A DNA stretch of 64,000 nucleotides from Tethya wilhelma (taxonomy: Eukaryota > Porifera > Demospongiae > Tethyida > Tethyidae): the NCBI GenBank assembly GCA_964030475.1, contig CAXIPT010000002.1, positions 10,366,166 to 10,430,165 on the forward strand, given 5' to 3'. Position numbers and translations under genes: made by a program. The notes under the pieces are model-generated. The model ran no database searches and was not told the DNA's origin. It worked only from the letters and a program-made list of their open reading frames with translations. This document shows positions 42,628 to 53,389 of the stretch, piece after piece (within the stretch, counting starts at the first letter, position 1; the number at the start of each line of letters is the position of its first letter).

Positions 42628-45600
42628 TCAGTCTCACCCTCTGAAGGTTGGCGATGTCCCAGCTGTAGGAATCTCTCAACTATCATTCCAACCGTCTACA
42701 GGTGCTACTGTGGCAAAGTCACTAACCCCCGGTTCAAATCTCGGGGGGACCTTACTGTCCCTCATAGCTGTGGGGGGATCTGTCTCAAGAAATTGGCAGT
42801 GGGACCTGAATCAAAATGCAGGTTGGCTGTGCTGAATGTTTTTCAAACTTTTACTTCTAATGCATATTATTTTGTTTTAACTTGATCCTTTTTTTATTTT
42901 CACTTTCATTGTTTGTCTTTGATTTTGTTTGTTATTTGTTTGTTGTTTACTCCCTCCTTTTTTTTCTTTTCAAATTTTTCCTGTTTTTTTTCCGTACCCC
43001 CTCTCTCTCTCTCCCTCGTGGCTGCAGGCACAAGTGTCGACTCCCTTGTCACCCTGGGCCATGTCCTCCTTGTCCCGTGATGGTCACAAGGAACTGCCCA
43101 TGTGGACGAAAATCATACCAGGTATTGTGTGTATATGTGTGTATGTATGTAAAGGGTGTACCCTATACATGTACAATTATACTGTATAGTGGGTAAGACT
43201 AAAAATTTGGTAAATTCCTATTTTTAGCATGATTGGCGATTTAATTCTGCACGCTGCATTGTTTGTGTGTGTATATAACTATTTGATGATTTTTAATTTG
43301 ACAATTTGAAGAATAATTCACCAATTTGCCAAATTTAATTCTTGCCAAATTTACCCATTATACAGTACATTGGAAGAATTTGGCCCTGGGGATTGCTAGA
43401 TACACAGGAGCAGTTCACACTTTCTTTTTCCTCTAATGCAAACATTTTCTTTCCTTTACAACATCACCATATGTGTGACTCTCACACCAACCAGGTGAGG
43501 TGTAGCAAGACTGGTGACCTGCCATCTTGTGGAGCTGTGTGTGGCAAGGAGCTGAGCTGTGGACGACACGTCTGTGAGGCTGTGTGTCATCCCGCCCCCT
43601 GTGCCAAGTGTGAAGTGACCCTCTCTCTGGAGTGCTACTGCAGGAGAGAGAAGAGAAAGGAGGTGTGTGGAGACACCCACGAGATGGAGTTCTCTTGCTC
43701 TAGGACGTGTGGAAGGTGAGAGAGAATAGTGGGCAAATTTTGGTAAATTGGTGAAGAATTCTTCAAATTGCCAAACAGTTTCGTATCCACGTGTGCACAT
43801 ATAAACAATGCAGCGTGTGGCCTGTGGCCAGCCTGTGGGTGTTATGAATTTCAACTCCTTATTATAATAATTATCAGGTTTACACCAAATGGATGAAACC
43901 TTCCAAAAAATAATATGAGCAAGAAGCTCGATCTTTTATTCCCCACCAACACCTCCAACACCTCCAACACCTCCTAAACATCTCCACCACCTTCAGTCCT
44001 GGTGGGGAGGCTGCTCTTTATATGGCCCAAGTTGCACAATATACTTGTGGGTTTTGGGAAAGAAGCTATGAATATCATTACAGATAATCGTTCTGGGATA
44101 CCAACGTGTGGTTGGTAAAGATCGTCAGTGCAATAAACCAATTATTGAGCAATAATTCTAACATTGTGGAATGCATTAAACGATATTCATTGCTTCCTCC
44201 AATCCCAGTACTACAAGGGGCTATATAAAGAGCTGACTTCACCGTGATAATAATATGTTAAAAGATACATGTTCATGGACACCATCCATGAAATTTTTTG
44301 GAAGGTTTCACTTGTAAACCTGCAAAATTATTACAGTTGTAGTATTACATGCTACCTGTACTCATCCATGAAAATTAATTTTGTTAGCAGCAAAAATTCT
44401 CTGATCCATGGTAGCTAGCTATGCAAGCTTTACCTGTTAACGTCCTGATCCAGTCTAGCTGACATTCTGCTCTGTTTGCTCATCATGTAGAGAGTTGGAG
44501 TGTGGGAACCACCTATGTGAGCTGCCGTGTCACAAAGGGGCGTGTCCATCTTGCGAGCTCCTCCCATCTAATGTGACCACGTGTCCCTGTGGTGCCACGC
44601 CCATTTCAGAACTCCTCTCGGAGGGTGCTGAGAGGATCTCGTGTCTCGATCCCGTTCCCACGTGTAAGAACATCTGTGGGAAACTCCTACCTTGCTCCAC
44701 TGAAGGTAGGTGTACATACATACATACAGTCACCCTCACACCCTCACATCCTCACACCCTCACACCCTTATACCCTTATATCCTCACACCCTCACACACT
44801 CACACCTTCGTATCCTCACACCCTCACACCTTATTCACAAATTGGCACACCCCCACAATTAACTCACTTACCCTCACATCTTCACACCCTCACACCCTCA
44901 CACCCTCACAGCCTCCCCCCACACCTGTCCCTCGGAGTGCCACATAGGGGAGTGTCCTCCCTGCACCAGGTCCACCACCATCCACTGCAGGTGTGGCCGC
45001 ACCTCAATGGACTGTCTCTGTGTGGAGGTCAAAGGTCATGAAGACTTTTGCTGTCAACATCTTTGCAACAAGAAGAAGAGCTGTGGCCGCCATCGCTGCA
45101 ATGTCCGCTGCTGTGTGGTAGGTGGGGAGCTTAGGGGTTAAAGGAAATAGTGACTGTATAGCGGGTAAATTTGACAGGCTTAAAATTTGGCGAATTTCCA
45201 TTTTAGCATGATTAGCGATTTAATTCTGCACATTGCATTGTTTATATGAGCATGTGTAGATATAAAACTGTTTGGCAATTTGAAAAATAATTTGCCAATT
45301 TGCCAATTTACCAAATTTACCTGCTATATCTACCGTACGTATAGTAGGAATGGGCCGAATGTCCCATAGACACAATACAAAATTTTTATGATCATAAAAA
45401 TCTAGCAAAACAAAATTAAACCTTCAAACTTGCTTAGAGGCTCTCACTGACATGGCCTAAAACTCACAAAAACTTTCCTCGGCACTCGTAGAGAGCGCTA
45501 GTGGGAAGCCACCATAGTGCCATTTTTGTTCTGCTAATGCACTTCCTTACGTACTTCCTAACTGACTTACTTGAAAAGGATTTCCACAGAACCAGAATGT

Positions 45601-47702
45601 GTTGAGCCAACTTTGACAGCACAAAGTAAGTTCTTTTCATACTACATTCCTTGATACTCGTTTTCATCACAAATAAGCCTAAACAAAAACTAGAAAGGTT
45701 TGAAACTTAGTGTATAAATTCATGTACTACAATTCAGCCATCTTTGTAGGTAGAGTTCAGAGGTCATTATCCACGTGGCATTATTTGCGCATGCGCATTA
45801 CTCATTTGCCTCTTCCAGCATTATGAAGTGCATGAGGGTCTACTACTCAAGCTTTTTGTACAGACTAATCTGTCTCTGGTATAGTCTCCCCACTGTAGTG
45901 TTGAAAAAAGTGAATGTACAAGTAGTAAAAATTTCAAAAAAAATTAGTAGTGTAGGAATGGGCAGTGCAGTAAAAAGTATTGGAACAAGGTGTGTCTCAA
46001 TTTTGGCACATGACTACTTCATTTTTTATACCCAACTCTTGGCTGGCAGCCCAGTTTAAGTTACCTGTTTGCTATAGTTTGCTCCACTGCTTAGCTTACT
46101 AATTATAATAGAAATTTGAACCAATGGCCAGTAAGCTATGGCACTATTGTACTGATCATTGCATTTATGACACTTATATGATCCTTACAAGGGATCAAGA
46201 ATTAATAAAAATGAAGTAGTCATGTGCCGAAATTGAGACACACCTTGTTCCAATACTTTTTACTGCACTGCCCATTCCTACACTACTAATTTTTTTGAAA
46301 TTTTTACTACTTGTACTGTATACTGTGACAGTGAACTGTGAACTGTATTACTGTATACTGTATACTGTATACTGTGAACTGTGAACTGTGAACTGTATTA
46401 CTGTATACTGTATACTGTATACTGTATACTGTGACAGTGAACTGTGAACTGTATTACTGTATACTGTATACTGTATACTGTATACTGTATACTGTATACT
46501 GTATACTGTATACTGTGAACTGTATACTGTATACTGTGAACTGTATTACTGTATACTGTATACTGTATACTGTATACTGTATACTGTATACTGTGACAGT
46601 GAACTGTGAACTGTACACTGTATACTGTATACTGTATACTGTAAAATTTCATAAAAATTAGCAGTGTAGGAATGGGCAGTGCTGTAAAAAGGAAGGAATC
46701 AAGACCGGGACTTTAAATTTCGGCACATGACTACTTCATTTCCATGGTCTCTAATCATAGAATCATGATTAAATGATTCCAATTTAAGTCATGGTTTATT
46801 TAAATAAATTAGAAGGTATACAGGCAACCTATGTGAGCTTGGAAAACTTTGAAAATGAAGTAGTCATGTGCCGAAATTTATAGTCCCAGCCTTGTTTCCT
46901 TCCTTTTTACAGCACTGCCCATTCCTACACTGCTAATTTTTATGAAATTTTACTTGTTGTACATAGTTATTAAAAGTGCTGGTTTATTACTAAAATATGA
47001 CCTTTTGTACCATTTTTTTGTTCCTTCCTAAGCCCCTTATTCAGTAGCTCCGTATATTAACAAAGTCTCATTATTAAGAATCTCTACATTGTTCAAACAA
47101 TGAATACAACCAGTGTGTTACTCAAGCTTAGCAAAAAAAAAAAACCAAACCAATATTTCTCCTTATCTTATCTTATCTTATCTTATCTTATCTTATGTTA
47201 TCTTATCTTCCTGTCTGTAGGACACAGCCCACCAGTGCCCTCTCCTGTGTGGCAAGAAGCTGCAGTGTGGCCTGCACACCTGCCAAGAGAACTGCCACTC
47301 CGGCCACTGCCAGAGGTGCTGGGAGTACAGTAAGTTGGTGGCTGAAATACCGTGTATCTATCTAGCGGGAAAGTTTCCTGAGGTATAACTTTCACGGATG
47401 TCTCTTATCGAACATTTTTGCTTTTTAACTTTCGTGGATGAGCTGCCCATCACCATATGTATCTACATGTACGTTACAGAGAATTTCGTAGATAAAACTT
47501 TCACGGATGGATCGTGATTCATGAAAACCACGAAAGTTAAACCCCATGAAACTTTCCCACAATACGGTAGACACATGGCTTATTTTATTTATATATAATT
47601 TTCACAATTTAATTCTTCAAAGTGCTGTGGCAACATGGCTACCTATTTTCTTATCTTGTTTGTATGTACACCATTATGTTTATTTTTAGCAATGTTTCTT
47701 TC

Positions 47703-47744
<42 letters not shown>

Positions 47745-49362
47745 TCGCTAGGTTTTGAGGAGCTCTCTTGTCACTGTGGTTCGGAGGTCATTTATCCTCC
47801 CATTCCCTGTGGGACACGCCCACCATCCTGTTCCCGCGTCTGTGCCCGGATCCACCCCTGTCCCCACCCAGTGACACACCCCTGCCACAGCGAGGAGGAC
47901 TGCCCTCCTTGTACCTACCTCACCGAGAAGACCTGTATGGGAGGTCATGAGGTAAAGGGTCGTCACTGGGACTTGCTCTGTTGTGAGGGGGGGGATTCGT
48001 ATTATCTAACTGTTATTGAGAGGTTTTAATGCAGTGTTCTTAGAAGGTCCTTTATCAGAGTCTCTAAGCTTTGAATTTTGTTAGTTAGCTCGATCACAAG
48101 TTACTGTGTGACTTTAACCTTTTAACTTCATAAGAGAAATATGTAATTGCCATGGTTTTCACTAATAAATAATTCTCTACAGATCTTCAGGTCACATCAT
48201 TTTTTTTTCTTTAGTGATATAATTTTAACAATCTCCCATTTCAGACTCGTAGGAACATCCCCTGTCACATCACTGACGTCTCCTGTGGCAACCAGTGTGG
48301 CAAGCCACTCCCCTGTGGGATGCACAGGTGCATCAAGACATGCCACAAGAACAACTGCCTCAACCCTCGTGAAGGCTGCCAACAACTCTGCACGGCAAAG
48401 AGGACTTACTGCGAGCACAGGTGCGGCTTGCCTTGTCACGTAGGAGAGCCATGCCCTGATACCCCGTGCAAGGCAGCCATTACTGTCAGGTGTAAGTGTG
48501 GGAGGAAGAGTGAGAGGGTCATGTGTCTTGCTTGTGGGTCAGAGGAAATGAGGCTCTCCTTTCAGAGGTACGTACATAGCACTGGTGTAGTACTTGTGGA
48601 TATTGTAACTGTATAGTATACATTATGCTAATATTGTAGATTGGGAAAAAAAATTTTTGTCACTAAAATTTTTCCACTTGTTTGCAAGTTCATTTCTTAC
48701 CATTTCAAATAGAGGTACAAATGTAGTTAGTTATCTGGTCACTCTGTTGTGTGTTTGAGCAGGCCAGACTAATTAATAGTCAAGTTCTTATTGTACACAA
48801 TCATCACGGATTTTAGTTTGTTTTTTTTCTTCCATCACTGTTTTCCCTCCCCTTGTACAGACTGTTCAGTAAGGACCTAGGTGCTAAGATCAGAGACCTT
48901 CAGAGTGGCCAGAGTGTCAGTATCGGCTCCTCTTCATCCCCTCTCTCTCCCCACGCTCATCGGAGCTTGGACTGTGACGAGGTGTGTGCACAAGAGGAAA
49001 GGAACAAGAAGCTGGCGTCAGCTCTCCAGATTGAGAATCCTAACTTTTCTCCATCTGTTGAAAGTGAAGAACAATATTCTCCTTTCTTGGTGGAACAAGC
49101 TAGGTATATGTACAGTAGATTACTGCTGTAAATGTCATAATGAATACACACACACACCCACACCCACACCCACACCCACACCCACACCCACACCCACACA
49201 CACACACACACATACAGAACTGACTTTGATCATGTCAAACTAATCGAGCAAGCTCTGCAGGTGTTAGTGGAATCAGCTCTAAAGGTACTCTCATTGCCCT
49301 CTCATCATTAATATTAATATTTTATTATAATAATAATTACTCCAGAGTTTTTCCACACAATC

Positions 49363-49434
<72 letters not shown>

Positions 49435-50465
49435 TACGCACACGCACACACACATGCACATACNAGAACCGATTTTGATCATGTCAAACTAATGGAACAA
49501 GCTTTGCAGGTGTTAGTGGAATCAGCTCTAAAGGTACTATCTTGGCATCATACAACTTGCTTTCATTGTCCTCTCATCATTAATTTTAAGTGAATAATAA
49601 TAAAATATTATCCCAGATGTAATTGGGAAATTTTCAAGTGATAAATGTGTTATTGCAGAATAATAGTAACACAAGAGCAATACACAGCTAGCAGCTACAT
49701 CTTAATTTACTCAATAAATACACAGCTGCACATGATACTTAGGTCAGTTGGATATTTCACCTATATCCTTTCTCTCTCTCTCTCTCTCTCTCTCCAGAGT
49801 TCCTCCACACAGTCCAGGAGTCACATGTTTGATCCCATGAACAGTGATCGTCGCAGGACTATCCATGAGCTAGCTGTCCACTATGGCTGTGAGACCATGA
49901 GCTACGACCCTGAGCCAAAGAGAAGTGTCATGGTTCTTACAAAGAGGTGAGAACTCTGAAGTGTTTTTATAACTATTGTTGTTATCACTCTAACGTGAGC
50001 AGTTATAACTGTCCACGTTTGGATTATAACTGCTCATGTCAGAGTTATAACTAGTTATTTAGTTATAACTCAAACATGGGCAGTTATAAATCAAACATGG
50101 ACAGTTGTAGAAGAAGATCAGTTTGTGGCTTCATTGCATAATGTAATTTTGAATTTACTTCCACTTCTGTGAGAGAATGCATGTAGTTAAGAGTCTATTA
50201 AAATTTAATGTCACATAATTTAGATAAATCCACTACCTACCTACTATATTGGGGAGTCTATTAAACTGCTTCATTCCCAAATCTCTCCAGGTCGACAGCC
50301 AAGCTCCCTGTGGTGTCTCTCACCAAGTTAATGGACAGAGAGAGGTACAGACCTCCCCCCGCCCCGGTCAGTGTCATGGCCGTTAGCAATATGCAGCAAG
50401 AGAGCTCCTCTTCTAAGACTGCCATCACTAGTAGCACCCCGGACTATTTCACTGATGACTTCTAA
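41206..50465 (+). CDS. NFX1: NFX1-type zinc finger protein (RING plus NF-X1 fingers plus R3H)
   Basis: Thirteen exons join in frame to 1043 residues: 41206-42145, 42632-42821, 43028-43121, 43495-43715, 44491-44705, 44912-45117, 47221-47329, 47752-47951, 48245-48567, 48861-49103, 49218-49284 (or 49467-49533), 49798-49946, 50291-50465. The N-terminal 260 residues are charged and disordered ([11 protein letters not shown]). A RING-like finger begins [12 protein letters not shown] and ends WRCPSC. A series of NF-X1 fingers follows (CGxxxCxxxCHxGx[36 protein letters not shown]). An R3H domain is in exon 12 ([17 protein letters not shown]). Human NFX1 binds X-box promoters and has ubiquitin-ligase activity, with interaction with cytoplasmic poly(A)-binding protein. 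Domain order and finger spacing match NFX1 along the whole length. Localisation should be nuclear and cytoplasmic. Confidence 0.93.
42190..42308. mobile_element. MITE-like inverted repeat in NFX1 intron 1
   Basis: TTAGGTGCTATTGCACGGAAG and CTTCCGTGCAATAGCACCT are perfect complements (19 bp) 80 bp apart. It starts 45 bp after the exon 1 donor. Confidence 0.6.
42579..42624. repeat. (CT)n tract directly before NFX1 exon 2
   Basis: The CT run ends 7 bp before the acceptor CCCTTCAG and serves as the polypyrimidine tract. Confidence 0.9.
43180..43368. mobile_element. MITE, TACCGTATAGCGGG family (NFX1 intron 3)
   Basis: The termini TACTGTATAGTGGGTAA and TTACCCATTATACAGTA are inverted. The core has TTGGCGATTTAATTCTGCAC and a TGCATTGTTT box shared with the copies at 45153-45337 and 63139-63330. 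It is about 190 bp and bounded by TA. Confidence 0.75.
43722..43820. mobile_element. Fragment of the TACCGTATAGCGGG MITE family
   Basis: ATAGTGGGCAAATTTTGGTAAATT and the box TATAAACAATGCAGCGTG match one half of the family in inverse order. The other terminus is missing. Confidence 0.45.
43875..44323. mobile_element. Long inverted-repeat element in NFX1 intron 4
   Basis: The arms CAGGTTTACA...GAAACCTTCCAAAAAAT and ATTTTTTGGAAGGTTTC...TGTAAACCTG are complementary. A second inner pair, GCTCTTTATATGGCCC and GGGGCTATATAAAGAGC, is inverted as well. A (CACCTCCAA)n-like run lies near the left arm. There is no coding sequence, so it is a non-autonomous element. Confidence 0.65.
44728..44911. repeat. 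(CTCACACC)n minisatellite before NFX1 exon 6
   Basis: Variants of CTCACACC repeat about 20 times and run up to the acceptor TCACAG at 44911. The same style of repeat stands before OXSR1 exon 3. Confidence 0.85.
45153..45337. mobile_element. MITE, TACCGTATAGCGGG family (NFX1 intron 6)
   Basis: GACTGTATAGCGGGTAAATT opens and AAATTTACCTGCTATAT closes it. The core contains TTAGCGATTTAATTCTGCAC and GCATTGTTTATATGAGCA. The copy is full-length with a slightly decayed right end. Confidence 0.75.
45915..46317. mobile_element. Long-arm inverted repeat element 1 (NFX1 intron 6)
   Basis: Arms of about 110 bp, from GTACAAGTAGTAAAAATTTC to its complement, include GTAGGAATGGGCAGTGCAGT and GGCACATGACTACTTCATTT. 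A central 170 bp differs from element 2. The region contains no ORF of transposase type. Confidence 0.75.
46316..46642. repeat. (TACTGTA)n satellite
   Basis: Over forty TACTGTA units, varied by GTGAACTG and GTGACAGTG inserts in a higher-order pattern. The unit is nearly self-complementary (TACAGTA). It joins the two long inverted repeats. Confidence 0.9.
46640..46965. mobile_element. Long-arm inverted repeat element 2 (NFX1 intron 6)
   Basis: Arms of about 100 bp carry AAATTTCATAAAAATTAGCA, GTAGGAATGGGCAGTGCTGT and GGCACATGACTACTTCATTT with their complements. It is a relative of element 1 in the same orientation class. Confidence 0.75.
47164..47209. repeat. (TCTTA)n pentamer before NFX1 exon 7
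   Basis: Nine units of TCTTA with one TGTTA variant, ending 11 bp before the exon. Confidence 0.9.
47348..47573. mobile_element. MITE-like element with GGGAAAGTTTC termini (NFX1 intron 7)
   Basis: TACCGTGTATCTATCTAGCG then GGGAAAGTTTC at the left; GAAACTTTCCCACAATACGGTA at the right. The interior repeats AACTTTCACGGATG several times. The outer TACCGT...ACGGTA ends are like those of the TACCGTATAGCGGG family. Confidence 0.6.
47711..47742. repeat. (CA)n tract before NFX1 exon 8
   Basis: The CA run ends 9 bp before the acceptor GTCGCTAG. Confidence 0.9.
49142..49463. repeat. Repeat-rich segment left of the N at 49464
   Basis: A (CACACC)n run at 49146-49200, NFX1 exon 11 at 49218-49284, a partial copy of the start of exon 12 (GAGTTTTTCCACACAATCG, 49347-49365), then (CT)n and (CA)n to the N. 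This resembles one allele of the interval 49467-49830 placed before the other. Confidence 0.65.
49467..49533 (+). CDS. Second copy of NFX1 exon 11
   Basis: 67 bp, the same length and phase as 49218-49284, with four base differences; it changes one residue (KLIEQA to KLMEQA). Using both exons in one mRNA would shift the frame, because each is 67 bp, so only one can be used at a time. It starts two bases after an N, so the duplication may be an assembly artefact (two alleles) rather than a mutually exclusive exon pair. Confidence 0.6.
49984..50108. repeat. AGTTATAACT repeats in the last NFX1 intron
   Basis: Six copies of the palindromic core GTTATAACT or TTATAA are arranged with GAGCA, CATGTC and CAAACATGG spacers in both orientations. 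Confidence 0.6.
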
Positions 50466-50561
50466 TGTTAAAGTCTCTATGAATAATTAACTATTGATTG
50501 TTAACTTAATTGGAAATGATCGTCAGCATGCAGCTATATATAGCTAGTGCATTTCGTATTA

Positions 50562-50597
50562 CTGCGCATGCGTCAAGCTCCACGCATGCGCAGTAGA
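50562..50597. promoter_or_regulatory. Inverted pair of NRF1-like motifs
   Basis: ACTGCGCATGCGT, an 8-bp spacer, then ACGCATGCGCAGT: perfect 13-bp arms. GCGCATGCGC-type cores are the NRF1 site in animals. It lies 100 bp after the NFX1 stop and about 240 bp before the stop of the membrane-protein gene, so it is not in a promoter of either. Confidence 0.4.
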
Positions 50598-50832
50598 ACT
50601 GTCTAGTGTCCAATACTGCATGCAATTATTATAATTGATGCTTGATCAATTTAAGGACATCATAATATTATTAAATGTGCGTGTGTTAATGTATTATTGA
50701 TTCTGAATATATACAAAAAAAAACCAACAAACAAACAAACAAACAAACAGTAAAAGTGTACAAACAATTCAATGTATCCTGGTGTATTATGTGCACTGTG
50801 CATCTACAGGTGCCACATCAGTGAAGTGCAGA

Positions 50833-52572
50833 TCACTTGGGCAGCAGTGGTGGATATTCATCCTGATGTTCCAATCTATGTGGAACAGAATACTCCATTT
50901 CCCTAGCTTGGTTTCTTTCCCAGCGATTCCTGAGCCATTCTTTCACTCTGACAGACACTCTGTTTGGTCTCACCAGGTTGTAAGCCACCAAACACAGCCC
51001 GTACAGAGGCAGTGCAAAGAGTTGGATAAACCAAATGGCACTACACCAGCTTCTTTGAACGTGACGAGGGTCAATCAGTGAAAGATAACCCCATGTTGGG
51101 ATGGCAAACGCATTCATAGCAATCAGTCCCAAAAAGACAGTATCGAGAATATTGAGTGCACGGATTTTGTAAGGTCTTATGGTAGCAACGAGAAAAGTTG
51201 CAAGGGAGAACACTGCACCGGTTAGAGGGTAGAACAACGGGGTTGCCATGATGGCAAATATAGCTAGGTTGAGGATCCTTATGAGGAGGTAGAAGCCAGC
51301 AAAGTATTGACAATTGAATGGCTCCAGTTTGAAACAACCATTAAATGTCTCGACAAACACACGAAGAGGTTCGCGAGAGAGGTTACAGCAATTGAGCAAC
51401 TGTTGAAATTGTTTGGAGGGATAAAGACTGAGAAGCAAAAACGGGAAAATGTTGAATACGAGAAACATTGCCAGCGCCAAAAGAGCATAAGGTAGATGTT
51501 CATTTCCAAAGTATTCATACGTGCCGTCATAATAAAGGAACAGTTTGGGCATCCTCTCTCCATGGATGTCGTAGAGGGCAACTGGAGTGAGCAAATCAAA
51601 TGAAACATTGATGATTTTTACATAAGAAAGTAAAATAAATGTTGCAAATGCTCCGATGAGAGAGCTGTGGATGTTCCATTCTCGACGAATTTGAGCAAAA
51701 CACCAATAAAATGGCTTCCAAAGACGTACGACTAGGGAGTAGCGACTGTGCAATTGGACAAAAATGTACGATATAATTATAAGCACAAGAGGATACACTG
51801 CAATGGTGTAGTCAAGAGCAAGAGTTTGAAGAGTGGAAAAACTTGGGTGAAGACAAAATGGAGTGTATACCGAACGAAAAAAGTCTAGATTCCACATTGA
51901 GTACAAAGATGCGACTAAATTAAACATCACATTTCCATTTGCATACGACATGTGTAGGGAGAATATTCTCATATTGATTGGAGCTGCCAAGCATTGGCTA
52001 ATCAGAATGTAAGCGTTCAAGAATCCAGATGCAGCATTTATTCTAAACAAGATCACAATGATATAAAAAACAGTTAGCGGAAGAAAGGCAACAGCGACAT
52101 ACTTCAACCAGTTGTACTTATAGTTTTTAACACAGCTCACGCAAGCCAAGTTGTAAGAATAGACAGATGGAGAGTACCCCTCTTTGCATCCCCCACAGAG
52201 CTGACCAGTTCGTTGTACGTGGAAATTAGGAGCACACGCTTCGCCAATATCAAAAGAAATATGTCCCGGAATTGTCACAAAATTACACGTGAACATACAG
52301 CTGCCAACTACCGTTCTATTGTAGATACTGCTGAACGTGGCACAGTGACAGATTGTAACATTGGTTTGCAGTGTGTTTGGATCACACTGCATCACTCCGT
52401 CCAGTTTATCTCCACACTTACAGCTTGTGCCATTATCATTTGGCAAGGTCCATGTAGGACAGTGCAGCTGATCATCAGCAAGTGGCACTTCTCTGCCAGA
52501 CTGTCCTGACACTTGGAGAACTGTTAACATCAGTTGTTGTAAAAGAACAAACCAAAATGCTGATGCTTGCAT
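50833..52572 (-). CDS. Cysteine-rich multi-pass membrane protein
   Basis: A single exon of 579 residues. The ATG at 52572 is chosen because the open frame further upstream starts only with TTG and the ATG gives a good signal peptide (FWFVLLQQLMLTVL). Residues about 27-150 are extracellular with about 14 cysteines, N-glycosylation sites and the pattern CPTWTxxNxNGTSCxCG ... GQLCGGCKEGYSPSVYS ... CVSCV. Eight or nine hydrophobic segments follow (YVAVAFLPLTVFYIIVILF, YPLVLIIISYIFV, ALLALAMFLVFNIFPFLLL and others). A short charged tail ends it. The extracellular motif is of a type I associate with expanded families in sponges and other non-bilaterians. Ligand and function are unknown; receptor or channel is possible. 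Confidence 0.75.
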   Translation of the reverse strand: MQASAFWFVLLQQLMLTVLQVSGQSGREVPLADDQLHCPTWTLPNDNGTSCKCGDKLDGVMQCDPNTLQTNVTICHCATFSSIYNRTVVGSCMFTCNFVTIPGHISFDIGEACAPNFHVQRTGQLCGGCKEGYSPSVYSYNLACVSCVKNYKYNWLKYVAVAFLPLTVFYIIVILFRINAASGFLNAYILISQCLAAPINMRIFSLHMSYANGNVMFNLVASLYSMWNLDFFRSVYTPFCLHPSFSTLQTLALDYTIAVYPLVLIIISYIFVQLHSRYSLVVRLWKPFYWCFAQIRREWNIHSSLIGAFATFILLSYVKIINVSFDLLTPVALYDIHGERMPKLFLYYDGTYEYFGNEHLPYALLALAMFLVFNIFPFLLLSLYPSKQFQQLLNCCNLSREPLRVFVETFNGCFKLEPFNCQYFAGFYLLIRILNLAIFAIMATPLFYPLTGAVFSLATFLVATIRPYKIRALNILDTVFLGLIAMNAFAIPTWGYLSLIDPRHVQRSWCSAIWFIQLFALPLYGLCLVAYNLVRPNRVSVRVKEWLRNRWERNQAREMEYSVPHRLEHQDEYPPLLPK

Positions 52573-52794
52573 GATCAGTATAGTAGTTGACAATCAGTTC
52601 ACTTTTTTTTTCTTTTTCTTTTTTTTTTTTTGAATTCTGAATCATACAGTTACCAGTTATATATAAGGGTGCTCACATATGACAACGCATTTACTATGCA
52701 GGAATGTATATTCATAGATGATAGTGTACTATTATCTAGGGTATAATTTATTGCTACTCATGCAGTATTACATCACTAATGATATTACCTCAGC

Positions 52795-53032
52795 TAAATT
52801 AAATTAAAAGTTTAAGGGTAAATTCTCATGGTAGCCTCGTAAACCAGTCCCTCCCCGCTATGCTTATTGCTAAGCGCGGGAAGGGACTGGTTTACGAGGC
52901 TATTCTCGTGGCGAGAGAGTTGTGAGGGAACTATAATCTCCAGATGGTCACTATCAATGCAAGCAAAGATAACTTCAGCCCACAAGTTGAAGGCTATATA
53001 CTAATTTTCCACTAATCAATTTAAATGAGAGG
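52795..53032. repeat. Diverged direct repeat, copy 1 (partner 53390-53555)
   Basis: Shared phrases: TATCAATGCAAGCAAAGATA, ACTTCAGCCCACAAGTTGAA and TCAGTTTAAATGA-like text. Copy 1 has a 71-bp hairpin element plus target duplication that copy 2 lacks. Confidence 0.75.
52832..52902. mobile_element. Hairpin MITE, TAGCCTCGT family, with target duplication
   Basis: A 71-bp foldback: TAGCCTCGTAAACCAGTCCC pairs with its complement, and the inner GCTTA...TAAGC adds to the stem. It is flanked by TTCTCATGG (52823-52831) and TTCTCGTGG (52903-52911), a 9-bp target duplication with one change. The related direct repeat has TTCTCGTGG once at 53408-53416, an empty site. Confidence 0.85.
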
Positions 53033-53389
53033 AATGTAAACATGTATGTATTATGTGTAGGCTTGACCAATTATGCTGGCATAATTATGGAATAATAGGA
53101 GTTGATTTCAGTGCCTAAAGCACTGAGCATAATTCTAGAATAATAGGCTCAATTTTGCATTTGAAGGTGTGGCTAGGGTGTGGTTTCCTCTGAGCATATA
53201 GTCTGACCAAAAACCAGAGCAGATGTTTCTTCAGAAATTATATTTTTAGATTGTTTGGTACAAAAGAAATCCGTCAAACTCCCTAATTAAGTGAGCCAAT
53301 GAATGTACATTATTTTTACTTCAGCACACATCTGCTGCCAGCAGACAGACTTTTCTCTACTTCTTTTTAATTCTTTTTTTCTTTAATTT

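Noticed and set aside
46398..46661. ORFs of Tyr-Ser-Ile-Gln and Tyr-Cys-Ile-Leu repeats
   Set aside because: Both are readings of the (TACTGTA)n satellite in an intron.
49142..49212. CRISPR-like array of regular short units
   Set aside because: Units are CACACC and CA simple repeats without unique spacers, and the genome is animal. The tandem repeats at 44728, 55040 and 61880 were rejected as arrays for the same reason.
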